64,000 bases of DNA from Notospermus geniculatus (Eukaryota; Nemertea; Pilidiophora; Heteronemertea; Lineidae). The position numbers were made by a program, and so were the translations under genes. The notes under the pieces are model-generated. The model saw only the letters and a list, made by a program, of their open reading frames with translations, was not told the origin of the DNA and searched no databases. The DNA lies in contig NMRB01000189.1 in assembly GCA_002633025.1 (NCBI GenBank), positions 440,029-504,028 of the forward strand, read 5' to 3'. Numbering within the stretch: position 1 is the first letter of the stretch; the number at the start of each line of letters is the position of its first letter. Positions 20,667 through 32,803 of the stretch are shown here, one piece after another.

Positions 20667-21001
20667 ATTTGCCTATCGAAATGTTGAACGCATTTGAGGT
20701 TCCCTTTGGAAGAGATGTTCACAGGACACGAGATGAACGTTGTGGATTTTGTGGTGCTTTGAGCAGTGACTTGAACCGAAAAGTTGAGCCTTGAATTTGA
20801 ACACCCTAATGGCCGAAGTGCATGGGAAATGTTTCTTTGTGGCTGCATTTGGACACACCCAATATGGCTGAAGTGCAGGATGTGTCTTTTGTGTGGAAGT
20901 CGTCTTGAACTTGATAGTCTTGTCGTGGACTTGATTTGATTCGTCTTTTGGTGGTGGAGGCTTCCTTTGTTATTAGTTTTGTGAACTTTTGGCTCTTCAA
21001 G

Positions 21002-22590
21002 ATGGATAGATTGGTGAAGAAGCTTGACCGAATCTCAATGCAGGTAAAAGTTTTGTTTGATGAACTGAGTGAACTTGTGTAAGTTAAAAGAGGCGGACCC
21101 GCGCAAGGTGTCGAAAAGGGCGTTAGAGAAGAAAACGTCGGCGTTGGAGTCCTACGAAAAACGTTATGGTGAACTTTATGAACAATTGGTAGATGAAGTA
21201 GATCATTCTCAGGTACCGGTGCTTCATGCGGCCAATAGCAAGTTCCGGGCCATGTGTGATGACGTTACTAATATGATCGAAAAGGTTANTGACGTTACGA
21301 ATATGATCGAAAAGGTTACGGAAACGTTGTTCCCAGTGATCAAGGTTGAACTGCCCGAAAGCGAGTCGAATGTGTTGAAAGTAGTGCAGGATCTTATTGC
21401 CTCGAATCAAAAGTCGACGCAGGAACTGCTTACCTCGCAACGTGAATCAACGCAGGAACTTTTGTCATCTGTTAAGGAGCTGATTTCGGCAAAGTCGGAA
21501 CCCAGAAAGTCGTCGGATTCCTCCCTAGACACGAAATTGCCAAAGTTGGACCTGAAGACATTCAGCGGTGGCTACACGGAATGGATCGAGTTTTTTGACA
21601 TTTTTCGGTGTGCTGTGCATGAAAGGGACCAGCTAGCTCCTGTGAAGAAACTACAATATTTGAAATCGTGTTTACGAGGCGAGGCAGCAAATCTTGTTAA
21701 ATCTCTGGCGCTGCAAGATGAAAATTATGAGCTTGCACTGAATCAGCTAAAGGCACGGTATCATAACGTGAAAACGATTCGAGACGCTCACTTTTCTAAC
21801 ATTTTCGGACTGTCGCAGCTGAGTACCAAGAGTGCGTCAGGTATACGTAAAATCTGCAGTAAGATGGTCGAAAACGTGGAGGCTCTTCGGAATCTCAAGG
21901 AACCGGTAGAAGCGTGGGATTCCTGGCTGATATACGTCTTAAAGAATCGATTGGACCAGGAAACGCGCATGGAATGGGAACGAAAAGTAGGAACGGTCGA
22001 TAATTCGAAATTCGCTGAAATGATCAAGTTTTTGCACGAGTTTGCAACAGCAATCGAATCGTCGGAACCACGGCCAGGGAAGGGCAAACGGCCCTCGGAA
22101 TCGAAGTCGTTTCATTCGCAACAAAAGTCGGGATCAGACGGGAATTCTGCGCCTACGGAAGCTGAATGTTTTCTCTGCAAAGGATCGCATAGGTTGCCTC
22201 AGTGTGCGCAGTTTCTAAGTTTGACTCCCGAGGAGCGAAAAGCTAAAGTGCACGAATTACGTGTATGCATAAATTGCTTCTCACGTCAGCATTTTGTCGC
22301 CACTTGTAGCAAACCGGCAAGTTGTAAGCACTGTCATGGGAAACACCATCCTTTGTTGCATTTTACGCGTAGTTCGTCAAGTTCGAGTGGAACTGAAGGT
22401 GTCGATTCGAATGCTCTCGTTGCATGCAATGTCCAAGTTGAGGAAGTTCTCATGTCTACTGCTCTAGTTCGAGTTCCTACGCGGAATGGAAATGTGGCTT
22501 GTCGCATTTTGGTGGACCCTGGGTCACAATCTAGCTTTGTATCGGCTTCCTTTGTGCAGCGCGCGCGTCTCGATAAGCGTCGAACTAAAA
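21002..22590 (+). pseudogene. gag: BEL/Pao gag and start of protease, element 1
   Basis: ATG at 21002 opens MDRLVKKLDRIS; a frame change near 21075 leads into KLKEADPRKVSKRALEKKTS. The body holds the BEL-type capsid region (LPKLDLKTFSGGYTEWIEFF to RLDQETRMEWERK, DUF1759-like) and three Cys/His clusters (CFLCKGSHRLPQC, CINCFSRQHFVATC, CKHCHGKHH). Then a protease start ILVDPGSQSSFV, where the usual D-S/T-G is DPG. Coding similarity stops at about 22590, joined to an unrelated repeat, so pol is missing. A single N at 21289 sits in a 30-bp duplicate. Confidence 0.85.
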
Positions 22591-22750
22591 ACAGTGTTCT
22601 GGGGCCTTATTTACAAAGAGATCGCAAAAATTTGCGTTGCGATGGCTTTGCGGACACGCAAACTTTGCGATGCGTGGTATTTATCAAGACCTCGCACCGA
22701 TCACGCTAAAATAGCGTTCACGCTATAGTTTGCGTGATCGCTAACATGTG
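22591..22750. repeat. GCG-rich short repeat at the truncation of BEL element 1
   Basis: Words GCGATCACGC / GCGTGATCGC and ATAGCGTTCACGCTAT form several nested palindromes between 22620 and 22745. Probably a small TIR element whose insertion or repair truncated the gag-protease frame. Confidence 0.5.
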
Positions 22751-22851
22751 GACGTATGGTTTGTCCATGCATAATGCTGTTGAAAATCATCAAAGCTGCG
22801 CGTACACACTGAACATCCGCTGAATCACCATGAAGTTGACCTGTCGCACAA

Positions 22852-23001
22852 CAGGGGCGTAGGTAGCGGGGGTGGGGGTCAGGGGGCTATTGCCCCCCCC
22901 CCCCCAAGTGATTCGGGAAAACGTGTTTTCATGCACATTTTGACGGCAAATTACCAACGAATGGTATCCCCCCCCTCCCCCAAAAGCTAGCTACGCCCCT
23001 G
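22852..23001. mobile_element. MITE with CAGGGGCGTAG ends
   Basis: CAGGGGCGTAGGTAGC at the left is matched by GCTAGCTACGCCCCTG at the right. Internal C and G homopolymers are prominent. The ends resemble hAT-type MITEs known in many animals; no clear 8-bp duplication is left. Confidence 0.7.
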
Positions 23002-23269
23002 CACAGACACTGATGCTGTGATGCTGGGATATTTTGGATCTTACGGTCGGGAATTCAAGGCCGTCCGTGTTTCGGTCCGTGTTAACGCCTCCCTGATTGG
23101 TTGAACGCTTCCCGACGCGTTGCTTAGGGTGGGTGCACACTAGAAGCGATTCGCAAAGCGATTTGGAATCGCACGCGAATTGCTTTTGTTTGGGAGGCAT
23201 TGCGGCATGAAATAACAAAGAACCATCGCATGCGTTGTGTGAATCGCGTGTAGTGTATACCCACCCTTA

Positions 23270-23650
23270 AGCCTTGTTCACTGTGCGTTGAAAAATCGAC
23301 AAGCGGTGTCAGTTTTGACAAAGCGCGGCACGGCGGGACGCAGTTGGGGCAGTGGTTATTTGATTCAAATTGTGCCAGAAATGTCCTTGAACATGATTGC
23401 CGCGGAGAAAACTCACGCGACAGGCGATTCGACGCAGAAAAATACTGCAAGAGCGATCGCGGGTGGTAGAAATCGCTCGTCTTCTCCTACAGCTTCTGGC
23501 TGCATCGCGTCGCACCCCAAGAGTGTACAGCTATAGGCTTAACAGAAAAAATTCGCCCCGCGCCGCCAGTGTCAACAAGACTTTTCACGCCAGTCTGTCA
23601 CCGCCTGAGGGTGACTGTCCATTCAGCGGAGAAATAAGCTCAATGGATTT
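23270..23650 (+). repeat. dispersed GCG-rich repeat, copy 1
   Basis: Contains AAGCGGTGTCAGTTTTGACA, GGCGATTCGACGC and GAAAAATACTGCA in the same order as 37024-37400. Probably a non-autonomous DNA transposon; the long frames across it are CG-composition artefacts. Confidence 0.7.
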
Positions 23651-23879
23651 TCATTAAAAGGGTCACACCAAAGACACGCGGCAAAAAAATGAAGCCCCCT
23701 CGCCACCGCGTCGCAGCAAAAATAAATTTTGTAGTTATCCAGTGTGCTTGCCCCGAAAAATGCACGCCTCCCGCAGCGTTTCACGCGGGAGGTGTGACCC
23801 CTGTATGTGGGCCGAAACCGCGGCTTTTTTCTGCGGCGTTCAACGCGAGTTTTTGGTGTGTAAGGACCTTAAAGCTTGC

Positions 23880-24709
23880 TCCACACGATTACATTTAATT
23901 TGACCAAAAAATTGTATCGAAAACGGCAGGGAAAATATCCACATACTTGATGAAGTTCGGTCAAATAATTTGGTCGATTTAAATAACAAGTTAAATCACG
24001 CGCGCCAAATCACGCGGACCAAACCAAATGACCTAACACGTCATCATAGCATTCAGGTGCACTCGGGTAAAGTGCATGACCAAAGGGGTAAACCAGTTCA
24101 ACAACGTTCTCCCCCCTATTGGAGGCACTCCAATAAGATTCTTACAGACTTTACACATCAGAGTTCATATCAATAAATTAAACCTTTCAGACTATTACAC
24201 TGTATTAAATAAGGTACACTAAGTAGATCAAAGTTTTAAACCAAACGTCCAATAAGCAGAAACTTATTACTATATAATATTAGGATAAACGTTATGTAGT
24301 GAAATTGATCTCGTATATAATTGATCAAACTATTAAATATAATGTGCAACCATAGCATATCAAGTTAAGTTTTTACACATTACCCGAGAGACACTACGGT
24401 TGGACACCCTCCTGGTTTTGAACCTCAAAGCTCGCGACACCAATTAAAGAAATCTCTGCAACGAAGCAGGTATAAATATTAGGAATGAATAGACAATGAG
24501 GTAAAGAACCAGGAACCATCCAAACGCGGTCCCTTTTCAGAAAATCTATGATCTCCAATATACCGAGATCAGACAACATCATTAAGTGAACACACTTTAA
24601 CATGGGCAGAGCACGTCGTACACCCAGTTACACAAAGACAATTTAACAGCAACATGGGCAGAGCACGTCGTACACCTAGTTACCGTCACTAAACACTTCC
24701 AATAGAATC
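23880..24709. other. AT-rich 3' flank of BEL element 2, possible remnant LTR
   Basis: No coding signal. A polypurine-like run on the minus strand (AATAGGGGGGAGAA, about 24107-24120) could mark a 3' LTR, but I see no match to the 31501 LTR end, so this is unproven. A 45-bp unit with ACATGGGCAGAGCACGTCGT is duplicated at about 24600 and 24650. Confidence 0.35.
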
Positions 24710-27700
24710 TCACAGATCCAGACGCACCCTCCGTTGAACCACACGTCCAGAACGAGTCGTCACACGATCCATTTCAGAATTATCATCACGGTTGACAATC
24801 TCCGTCTCAGGAACGGAATATCCCTGAGAAACATCATCACTTGAAGGAGAGGAGCTCCCCCCGTGTCTGTCTCGATTCGCTAGAATGAGTAGATACATTA
24901 GTAGGCATATCAATAATTGGAGAAGAGGATTTCTCCTCAGCCCCCAAGTCAAGACTCACATGAATGAGTCGGTACATTGGTAGTAGCGACAGGCCCACCG
25001 TCGTTCCTGACGCTTCCACCCATTGACAGGCAACGTTCACTACAGATTTCGAGACTATGGAGTCTCTGAACTGCTCTAGTTACCACTCCTCTGGATGTTC
25101 TCAGAGTTACACTACGGACAACCCCGTCTTTGCCAGGGTGAACTGCAACGACAACTGCCAAAGGCCACTGTAAGCGCTTCAAATGATCATCACGAATGAG
25201 AACAATGGAACCAACATGCAAGGCACCTCGATGACAAAACCTGTGCAACGCTTGCGGCAAACTACGGAGATATTGATCACTCCAAATCTTCCAAAACTGT
25301 TGGAGACGGAGGTTCCTGACCACTTGTCTATCACTCAAACCAGATGCAGTGACCTCGAGCTGTAGCGAGTCGGACAACTCTAAGACTTCAGGTTGAAAGC
25401 TAGAACTTCGTCCAATTAAGAAATTGGAAGGAGTCAAAGGGTTGCTCGACTCGAGTGTGCCACCTACAAAGGTCAAAGGGCGTGAGTTGATGCAGGCCTC
25501 TATCTCCAACAGACTTGTTTCCAACTCCGCACGGGTGAGGGAGCCATTTCCCACACTCTTCTTCAAACAGGATTTCACGGAACGGACTAACCTCTCGTAG
25601 AAACCGCCCCACCAGGGACTTCTAGGAACTATAAACCGCCACTTTGGCGCCAGGTGACCATATATCTCGGCAAGCTTATACTTCGCACTCAGGAAGGTCT
25701 TGGCGTTATCTGAAGCCCACGCCTCGCTACAAACCTGCGGAATGCCAAAACAAAGTCGGCCAAATTCAATGAACTCGTAAGTTCCAGGTGAACAGCACGT
25801 ATCACAGCACAAGTATGCAACAGGATGTACAATTTCTCTCTTGGGGAGTCACAACAGTATAAAGGCCCAGCATAATCCAGGCCTACAACTGAGAAAGGCG
25901 AGGCTGGAGTCACCCTTGCTGCAGGCAATGGCGCAACAGGACGATTACAAGGAGGGGAATCCTGTCTCTGGCAGGGGGCGCATTCCCTTTTGACCGACCT
26001 TGCCAACTTCCTCAAACCAACTATCCAATAACAACATCTAACGGACGCAACGACCGTGTCTACTCCAGCATGTTTCATCAACTTATGCTGAAATCTTACC
26101 AACAGTTTGGTCAGATGATGGGATGGAAGTATGATTGAATGCTTCTGGTCAAATGGTAGAGCAGTCTGTTGCAATCGACCCTGAACGCTCAACATCCCAT
26201 CATCTGCCAAGAAAGGAGTCAAGGAGGCAATGGATGAAGACTTGGTGACCGCCTTTCCCCCAGCCAAGGCAGAACACTCCTCCGGGTAAGCCCAACTTTG
26301 AAGACACAAGAAAAGCTTCCTCTTAGCATCAGTTAACTCCTCCAGCGAAAGTGCTCCCAATGAGCGGACAGACACCTTGGGTTCCAAATTCCGAATGAAC
26401 CTAATGACGTTGGCAACAACACGCAAGGCCTTATCAAATGAGCTCCACCTTTCAACCGGAAAGATGAACTCTGCTTTCTCTGAAACAACTGTAAGACCAG
26501 AACCTAGCTCCTCAAATACTGGTTCAACCAAGAGCCTATCTTCATTACATTTACTCGCCCCCACTGTCAACCAAGCAGGGCCGTTCAGCCAGAGAGAACT
26601 ATTCATCAACTCCGAGGCAGCTACACCTCGAGACACAAGGTCTGCAGGGTTATCAGAACCCTCCACATGAGACCAACTAGCAAGATTTGTTAATTCCTGG
26701 ATTTCACTAATCCTGTTACAAACAAATGCTTTGAACTTAGCAGGACTACTCTTGATCCAAGCTAAAACGATAGTGGAATCAGACCAACAGTGGCAACGGA
26801 CCTCATCAGAACTGACCTTCAAAGCCTTCAAAACAAAATCCAAGAGTCGCGCTCCCAAAAGGGCGGCCAACAGTTCTAACCTGGGTAAGGTAACACGTTT
26901 CAAGGGCGACACTTTAGCCTTGGAGGTAACGAAAGATACTCGAAAGTTTCCATCTTTGTCCACAGTTTTCAGATATACAACAGCCCCGTACGCCTTTTCC
27001 GAGGCATCACAGAACATGTGGACTTCCAAGGAGTTAATCAACTCCTTCCAAACAGTGTCGGGGAAATAACACCTGTCAATTCTCCATGATTTCAGGACTT
27101 CCAAGCCTTTCAACCAAGAATGGAACCGAATTCCGAAATCCTCAGGAAGTTCAGTGTCCCAGTCAAGGCCAAGACACCAAACATCCTGGAACAGAATCTT
27201 ACCAACGATGGTGTATGGACACATGAATCCCAATGGGTCAAAAAGTCTCGATACGTAGCTCAGGACCGTTCGTTTGCTGCAAAACAAATCAGAGATTTGA
27301 GGACCAATGAGACCATCAAAGGCAAAACAATCTTCTGCAAACAACCCAGCGCATTCCCAAAACCTTAACAGAGGCGTCCTCTGGACATTTGGAAGCAAAC
27401 TCATGGCAAAATTTCTCAGACAAGGTCTTACCATTAGAATGACCTTTGGTCAAATGCATTCCTGCCTCAGACATGATAGAAGAACCTTCTTCAAACAAGG
27501 CACAACACTCGAGTTCCGAATCATCGCCCGATAACCAATCATCAACGTAGGTGTTCTCCCTCAGTTCCTCCACTGCTCTGGAATTAGGATAAGAATTCAA
27601 ATGATGACGAATGGTGGCATTCAAAAGGAAGGGACTACTCTTATTGCCAAAGGGAACTCTTACAAAACGCATTGTGCGAATGTTACCATTAACATCCCAG

Positions 27701-28864
27701 AGAAACCTATGCACGTCTTGATCTTCACGTCTCAGCCTAATCTGTAGAAAGGCCTTGGAAACATCCGAAACCATTGCAACTTGCCACCTCCTGAATCGAA
27801 TCAGGATCTCTACCAAACTCGGTAGAAGTGCAGGGCCAGCTTCCAGACAGTCATTTAGGGAAACGGAGTTGTACCCTACCGCTGAAGCATCAAAGACTGG
27901 GCGAACCTTTGTACTAAGACTCGCCTCCCTGATCACCGGACGGTGAGGAAGGTAGAAGATGGGATGTGGACCTGTAAGTTCTGAAAGGAACTTCTTCAAT
28001 AAAACCTAATTGCTCATATTCGACGAAAACCGAGTCGTATTTCGCCTTCAGGTGTTCATCTCTATTGAGACGTCGTGAAAGATATTCAAGTCGCTTCCTC
28101 GCCAATGCTTCATTATTCAATAATACGCCAGGTCGAAACTCTTTCTTCCAAGGCAATGACACCTCGTACCTACCATCAACCTTTTGAATCGATTTCTCAA
28201 ATTCAGCCAGCACAGGATCACAAGGATCTTTCTCAGCTTTAGTGATCCCAATGCCTTCAAGATCCCAGAAGCTTTTCAGAGTAGATTCTGGAATGGAATC
28301 AACACATATCAACTGAAGAGACAGAGTAGAAACAGGTTGAACGTGATTGCTACGTGTAGATTTGAAAGACCCGGACAGTACCCAGCCAAATACTGTTTCT
28401 TGAGCCACAGGGCCATCGCGATGTCTTTTCAGACCAGTCCTTATCAAGTCCCAGAAAAAATCTAGACCAATAAGAATGTCAATCGACTTCTCACCTTCCA
28501 AGACCTGAGCGTCAGAAAATTCAATACCTTCGAAGGACGTCAAGAGATCATATGGCACTTTGGTTCTTTGCAACGGAGTACAAATGACGGGAACTTCAAT
28601 GGCTTCAACACATTCAGTTACATCATTCTGTAAGGAAGACAGTTGCAAGTTATATACATTATGCATTTGACCCTTCGAGGAAACAACACCTCCAAAGGAT
28701 GCAAAGGAGATGGGCTCAGAACAGACCCAGTTTGGTCCCACAGCTTTTACAAGTTTACTGCTAACATAGGAGCGATCTGATCCACTGTCAAATAACAAGG
28801 TAGCTTCAGTTACGCCAGACCGCCCAGTAACTTTAACTCTAGTAATGGGCAATATGGTACACAA
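24710..28864 (-). pseudogene. pol: BEL/Pao pol: protease, RT, RNase H, integrase
   Basis: Protease LLFDSGSDRSYV at about 28800 and ETVFGWVLSG at about 28390; the Peptidase_A17-type linker; RT with PVFDASA and the active site YVDDWLSGDD at about 27540; RNase H with MFCDASEKAYGAVVYLK, LPRLELLAALLGARL and CWSDSTIVLAWIKS; integrase with HAGVDTVVASVRCCYWI, CAPCQRQ, VVGLDYAGPLY, WASDNAKTF and SPWWGGFYERLVRSVK; then INSRPLT and a DUF5641-like tail (GSIVLIRDDHLKRLQWPLA). At least four frameshifts interrupt it, although the catalytic motifs look intact locally. Confidence 0.9.
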
Positions 28865-28867
28865 TCG

Positions 28868-31442
28868 TTAACTCCCCTTGTCAGTTACATGCGAGGACAT
28901 AACGCCCACGTCTGTAGGAGATTCAGGCGAGGTTTGGACCATTGGCTCACCACTATGCACGGTCTGAACCGCAGTAGGAGAATCAACAAGATTGTCACCA
29001 GTAGCATTGGGCCCAGTAGAATTGGACCCAGATGAAGATGGTACAGAAAGCTCCTTCGGCGAAGCACTGTCACGATTATCACAGATCAAAGCATGATGGT
29101 TATTACCACATTTGCTACATTTGGCAGAACAAGCACGAGCAAAATGCTTGCCCAGACATTTGAAACACAATTTTGTCTTACGAATTCGGTCTTTACGTTC
29201 TGACTTTGACACTCTTATTAAATTCCAGCACTTGAAAGTCTGGTGCGGCTTCCCACACAAATTGCATGATTCAGGTGCAGATGATGACTGAAGTGCCGCG
29301 GCAGTGGGTGTGGAACGAACCACAGCTTTCTTTTCACTAGCAGCGGGTTTAATATCTCTAAATGACTCGGCATTTTCATGTCTCCTGATCTCAGTTTTCA
29401 GAAATTCTAACAGGAAGGCCAAGTCATCTTCGTGACCCTCTCCTGTTCTCGCCCATTCTAGTCGCACATCAGTAGGCAAACTAGACAGTATGACTGGTGT
29501 GAGGAAAACGCCATACTGTTTACCAGCAATTTCCAGATTCTCAAGACTTCTGACATGCATCTGCAACTCATCGTACAATTTGGACAAATGTGAAGCACGC
29601 GCCTGTTTAACTGTGTTGTTCAAACCTAATTTAAGCAAACTCTGAATGTGAGTAAACACAATTTTTTCACGTCTACCAAACCTGTCCTCCAACATCTGTC
29701 TAGCAGTTGCATAGTGTTCCGCAGTAACCGTGAATCCCGCGATAGCCGCACGAGCGTCGCCTTCTAATGCTGAAAGGGTAAATGTCGTCCTGGGTATATA
29801 CAAAGATTACCCAGGATCTCTATCTTCACTAAAACAATACCCTGGGTGTAGTTTTGGTAGCCGAACATCACCCAGCATCGTCGACTGACACCTGGATTCG
29901 TGGATTATCTCGCAACATCTGTCTAGCAGTTGCGTAGTGTTCCGCAGTAACCGTGAATCCCGCGATAGCCGCACGCGCGTCACCTTCTAATGAAGAGTCA
30001 AGATACATTTACGTGAATTTAGTAATGTCAGGCAAGTTCGTTTCATGAACAAGAACCCTAAACTTATCCCAGAATGTCTGCCATTCCATAACATTTCCAC
30101 TAAACTTTGGTACTTCTATTTTCGGTAGCCGAGCGTTACGTATGCAAGAACCACCTCCTACCGACTCAGAAGTGGCCTCCAAATCGGAACCTTCCGATTT
30201 CACACCGTCGGACTGCTGCCGCGCAGCCAGCTTGTCACGTAGACGAATCGCGTCGATTCTCACACAAGAGACAGTGTCTAAATAAGACCCAACGTCTTTA
30301 ATAGACCGTTCTAAATCTTCGGTGTTCGTAAAACACATTTCGACCTCACCTTGCGCGTGTTCGAACCGTTTGAGTCGCTGATCCAACTCCCGGATCCCTT
30401 CGTCGAGCACCGCAGCGTCGATTCCTTTGCCGCCATCCGCCAAGGCGTTCTTGAGGTGGTTTACGGCACGTAAACAAAAAGCCCGGACTTTTCGTCCCCG
30501 GGTCTATTAGACCCGCGCTTTTAACAGGTGTAGACAGAAAAAGCCCGGGTGAGACGCGGGTTTTTATGTAGTGTAAACAGGGCTAAAGCACAGTGATCAC
30601 ATTGGACCATAAAAACAGTCAACTGGGGGTGTCTTTATTGCTTTTCTCAGAGGGGCCTGGATTGAAGCAATATGAAGTGGGCACGTGACCGCCTGAGGAA
30701 TGTCATGAACAGCTACACTCAGCAAAGTACCACGGCGCGAGACTGCAAAATTTCACGAAGTTTCTAAACTGCTAAATAGGACTCGTTCGTAGGCATTGAT
30801 TGCGGGTGCTGGGTGATGTTCAGCTACCGAAACTACACCCAGGGTATTGTTTCAGTGAAGATTGAGATCCTGGGTAATCTTTGTATGTACCCAGGACGAC
30901 ATTTACCCTTTCAGCCCTTCTAATGAAGAGTCAAGATACGTAAATTTAGTAATGTCAGGCAAGTTCGTTTCATGAACAAGAACCCTAAACGTATCCCAGA
31001 ATGTCTGCCATTCCATAACATTTCCACTAAACTTTGGTACTTCTATTTTCGGTAGCCGAGCGTTACGTACGGAAGAACCACCTCCTACCGACTCGGAAGT
31101 GGCCTCCAAATCGGAACCTTCCGATTTCACACCGTCGGACTGCTGCCGCGCAGCCAGTTTGTCACGTAGTCGAATCGCGTCGATTCTCACACAAGAGACA
31201 GTGTCTAAATAAGACCCAACGTCTTTAATAGACTGTTCTAAATCTTCGGTGTTCGTAAAACACATTTCGACCTCACCTTGTGCGTGTTCGAACCGTTTGA
31301 GTCGCTGGTCCAACTCCCGGATCCCTTCGTCGAGCACCGCAGCGTCGATTCCTTTGCCATCTGCCAAGGCGTTCTTGAGGTGGTTTACGGCACGTGTGAG
31401 CCAACCTTTCGCCCCGGACCGCCGCTTGACTGCGTCCTCCAT
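28868..31442 (-). pseudogene. gag: BEL/Pao gag, element 2, split by an insertion
   Basis: The first ATG after the primer site is at 31442 (MEDAVKRRSGAK). The N-terminal half reads RELDQRLKRFEHAQGEVEM and IEVPKFSGNVMEWQTFWDTF (DUF1759-type capsid). After the element at 29769-30915 it resumes with EGDARAAIAGFTVTAEHY and ends with three Cys/His clusters (CNLCGKPHQTFKC, CFKCLGKHFARAC, CSKCGNNHHALIC). A TAA at 28868-28870 ends gag; pol continues in the same frame one codon later. Without the insertion gag would be a continuous frame over this part. Confidence 0.88.
29769..30915. mobile_element. 9-bp-TSD gene-capturing element carrying a BEL gag fragment
   Basis: Ends GCTGAAAGGGTAAATGTCGT and its complement ACGACATTTACCCTTTCAGC; arms of about 109 bp (29769-29877, 30807-30915) are built from CCTGGGTA / TACCCAGG palindromes. 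CCTTCTAAT is duplicated at 29760-29768 and 30916-30924. The inside (29913-30472) is a second copy of BEL gag sequence matching 29690-29768 joined to 30925-31397, and so includes an unoccupied version of the insertion site. Its reading frame (minus strand, 30443-30009) mirrors gag residues. After it come AAAAAGCCCGG hairpins and unassigned sequence. Confidence 0.85.
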
Positions 31443-31477
31443 CACACAGGCCCTCCGCTTACGACAGGGTAACACGT

Positions 31478-31495
31478 TCCCGGGTTTCGGCACCA
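31478..31495 (-). other. primer binding site of BEL element 2
   Basis: Minus-strand TGGTGCCGAAACCCGGGA, a common BEL/Pao primer binding sequence, directly inside the LTR end at 31501. Confidence 0.7.
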
Positions 31496-31501
31496 AAAAT
31501 T

Positions 31502-31835
31502 GTCACGCAACCGACGGACAATTTGGAGGGTTGTCACTGGAAGATCACAGAAATTCCGCCAACCTGGCCTGGTCAGCAGGGTAAAGCACGAACTTGAACA
31601 TCATCATACAAGTCTATGATGCTGTTTTGAACAATGTATGATGATGTTCAAAATTTTAGCTGCATTGTCACAAGACAGAAATCAACAAACAAGCTTGGAC
31701 ATCATCATACAAATGTATGATGATGTTTTGAACAAATGTATGATCGTGTAGACAGGCCTTTAAGATTTGTGTCCTGGGTAAGAGACCACGGTTCACTGGG
31801 CCAGGCTTAGTCAGTATAGGAAGGTCTGGATACTG
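31502..31835. other. 5' LTR remnant and ATCATCATAC palindromes
   Basis: About 85 bp look like BEL LTR (minus strand). Then GAACATCATCATAC and GTATGATGATGTTC units recur at 31597-31740, forming overlapping hairpins; this unit may be a small foldback insert that cut the LTR. Confidence 0.5.
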
Positions 31836-32803
31836 GTACAATCTCGGTCATAAGTTATTAACCAGTGGATATTTGTCAATTACTCCGTGATCCCCCAATA
31901 TTTTTTCGCCAATTTTTGATGCATGATAGTTAGATCATTTGTCCATCATTTGGCATAATGATTTTTCTGATCAGTTGGCTGACTTGGGTTTTACTGTTGT
32001 TCGAAGTTCGCCGGTCAGAATGAGATTTTCGGAAACTCCACAAATCCTGAAAATTTTCACCTGTAAAATCTTCCATTGTCTGTATAGATGGATATCAGCA
32101 CCAAAAATTGTCAAAATATTTGATGTTTTGACCTAAAAATGGCAACTTTGTGGGGATTTTTGCACTGTGGTTTGAAGCCCAGTCAACAGCACTCTGAGAT
32201 GACCCTCCTCAAGCTTTACTAGACCTAATATAATAGGCATTCTTCCGCCCTCATGCCATGCTCTTCCTAAAAGATGGTTGCAGATCAGTTTCAACCATTC
32301 AATCAGGATGTCGACCCGAATCTGATTAGGCCCTATTCAACATGATCAATGAATGCAAACTGACCCATAAAATGCATGACCACAGAAAAAACCTGACTGG
32401 ATTTTTGTCAATAGGAACCCAGTAAAGCTTGAGGGGTCATCTCAGAGTGCTGTTCACAGGACTTGAAAGCAGAGTGCTAAAATCCCAACCAAGTTGCCAT
32501 TTTTAAGTTAAAAAATCAAAAATTATGAAAAGTTTTGACGCTGATATCCATCAATGCAGACAGAGGAAGATTTTACAGGTGAAAATTTTCAGGTATTGCG
32601 AAGTTTCCGAAAATCTCATTCTTACCGGCGAACTTCGAACAACGGTAAAACCCAAGTCAGCCAACTGATCAGAAAAATCATTATGCTAAATGATGGACAT
32701 ATGATCTAACTATCATGCCTCAAAAATTGGTGAAAAAATATTGGGGGATCACGGAGTAATTGACAAATATCCTCTGGTTAATAACTTATGACCGAGATTG
32801 TAC
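31836..32803. mobile_element. 968-bp hairpin element with about 370-bp arms
   Basis: GTACAATCTCGGTCATAAGT at 31836 is complemented at the right end (ACTTATGACCGAGATTGTAC, ending 32803). Arms run to about 32226 and from about 32422, around 90 percent identical, with a 195-bp loop. No target duplication is evident. No ORF of interest. Confidence 0.85.

Larger units (their letters stand above)
24710..31501 (-). mobile_element. BEL/Pao LTR retrotransposon, element 2 (degenerate)
   Basis: On the minus strand: an LTR end (...GCGTGACA, ending 31501), primer site, gag, protease, RT, RNase H, integrase and a C-terminal tail ending at 24710. Order and motifs are standard for BEL/Pao. Frames shift near 27990, 27400, 25750 and 24950, and a stop separates gag from pol. 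Gag is split by a 1147-bp element. A matching 3' LTR was not found. Confidence 0.88.

Noticed and set aside
23309-23657. Basic Arg/Ser-rich frames
   Set aside because: Fall in the GCG-rich repeat shared with 37024-37400, with several overlapping frames on both strands.
23880-24709. 3' LTR of BEL element 2
   Set aside because: A polypurine-like tract is present, but no sequence matches the LTR end at 31501, so the LTR could not be called.
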